DNA of 6,204 nt from Melioribacter sp. (GTDB lineage: Bacteria > Bacteroidota > Ignavibacteria > Ignavibacteriales > Melioribacteraceae), in NCBI GenBank assembly GCA_016841125.1, contig JAENZU010000224.1, positions 1 to 6,204 of the forward strand. Direction: 5' to 3'. Of this stretch, positions 5,911-6,204 are shown piece by piece. Both the position numbers and the translations under genes were made by a program. A model generated the notes under the pieces. It was not told the DNA's origin, searched no databases, and worked only from the letters and a program-made list of their open reading frames with translations. The stretch's first letter is position 1. Each line of letters begins with the position of its first letter.

Positions 5911-6204
5911 ATGAAAGAGTTTAGAGATTTTTTGAAAATCTTGGCGGATGAAAGCAGTAGAATCATCAATAAATATTTTAGAACTGATATAAAAATAGAA
6001 TCGAAATTAGATGATTCTCCCGTTACTATTGCAGATAAAAATGCCGAAGAAAAAATGCGCGAATTGATAATGAAGCAATTTCCGGAACATGGAATTTTGG
6101 GAGAAGAATTCGGCAATCATAATGAAGGGGCAGAATACACTTGGATTCTCGATCCGATTGACGGCACGAAAAGTTTTATTTCAGGTGCATTAAGTTTCGG
6201 CACT
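5911..6204 (+). CDS. hisN: Inositol-monophosphatase-family enzyme, probably histidinol-phosphatase (3' end outside window)
   Basis: The first 98 residues of a Mg2+-dependent phosphatase of the IMPase superfamily; the stop lies beyond the window. Visible family marks are DDSPVTIAD (34-42), GEE (64-66, a metal-ligand glutamate) and WILDPIDGTKSF (78-89), whose D81 and D84 match the two metal-binding aspartates of the human enzyme's DPIDGT motif. The D-S-P-V-T-x-A-D start, the KSF after the metal motif and the FGT at the visible end resemble the HisN branch more than inositol monophosphatase (usually TTNF). HisN removes phosphate from L-histidinol phosphate, the penultimate stage of histidine biosynthesis. 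CysQ-like or inositol-phosphate phosphatases remain possible until the C-terminal half is read. The gene follows the cyclase by nine bases, so the two are probably co-transcribed. No other his gene is in view. Confidence 0.85.
   Translation, partial: MKEFRDFLKILADESSRIINKYFRTDIKIESKLDDSPVTIADKNAEEKMRELIMKQFPEHGILGEEFGNHNEGAEYTWILDPIDGTKSFISGALSFGT

Noticed and set aside
5499..6116. Minus-strand open frames 5499-5822 and 5898-6116
   Set aside because: Shadows of the cyclase catalytic domain and of the hisN-like gene, both well supported on the plus strand.
1..6204. CRISPR array, tRNA/rRNA gene, transposon ends or phage/defence module
   Set aside because: I found no spaced direct repeats, no cloverleaf or conserved rRNA sequence, no transposase or integrase motifs, and no defence-family domain. 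Every substantial stretch is explained by the six genes.

Overview
The window is AT-rich chromosomal DNA from a bacterium. It carries six protein-coding genes, two of them cut by the window edges. The stand-alone cytoplasmic PAS-type histidine kinase, the long Sua5-type tRNA-modification enzyme, the six-helix membrane cyclase, the AT-rich codon use and the near absence of Shine-Dalgarno sequences all point to the Bacteroidota/Chlorobiota/Ignavibacteriota (FCB) group. I recall similar proteins from Ignavibacteria-like genomes, but this placement is inferred from gene style and not from any marker gene. I see no RNA gene, insertion sequence, prophage gene, CRISPR array or long repeat.

Layout, left to right. 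(1) Bases 1-1530, minus strand: a soluble sensor histidine kinase with two PAS domains, a HisKA helix and a complete HATPase core; its C-terminal end runs off the window. (2) Bases 1715-2461, plus strand: a TauE/SafE (TSUP) family membrane transporter that lacks an ATG start and probably begins at TTG 1715. (3) Bases 2518-3552, plus strand: a putative lipoprotein of the serine beta-lactamase/esterase fold (SxxK hydrolase). (4) Bases 3526-4494, minus strand: Sua5-type L-threonylcarbamoyladenylate synthase, convergent with gene 3 and overlapping it by 27 bp. (5) Bases 4618-5901, plus strand: a six-helix membrane class III nucleotidyl cyclase. (6) From 5911 to the window edge, plus strand: an inositol-monophosphatase-family enzyme, most likely the histidinol-phosphatase HisN, nine bases behind the cyclase and preceded by the only convincing Shine-Dalgarno sequence in the window.

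Two genes are signalling proteins (histidine kinase, cyclase) and the rest are transport, envelope or housekeeping functions. Nothing ties all six into one pathway. The only tight transcriptional pair is cyclase-hisN; transporter-hydrolase (56 bp gap) is a possible second pair. The kinase and transporter are divergent around 1531-1714, and sua5 and the cyclase are divergent around 4495-4617.

The most interesting signal is in the cyclase. Both metal-binding aspartates and the catalytic arginine are present, but the purine-selecting lysine is Gln, the Asp/Thr partner is Ser, and the transition-state asparagine is Ile. Its nucleotide specificity, or whether it makes cAMP at all, cannot be assumed. 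I found no evidence for a novel multi-gene defence or mobile system here.
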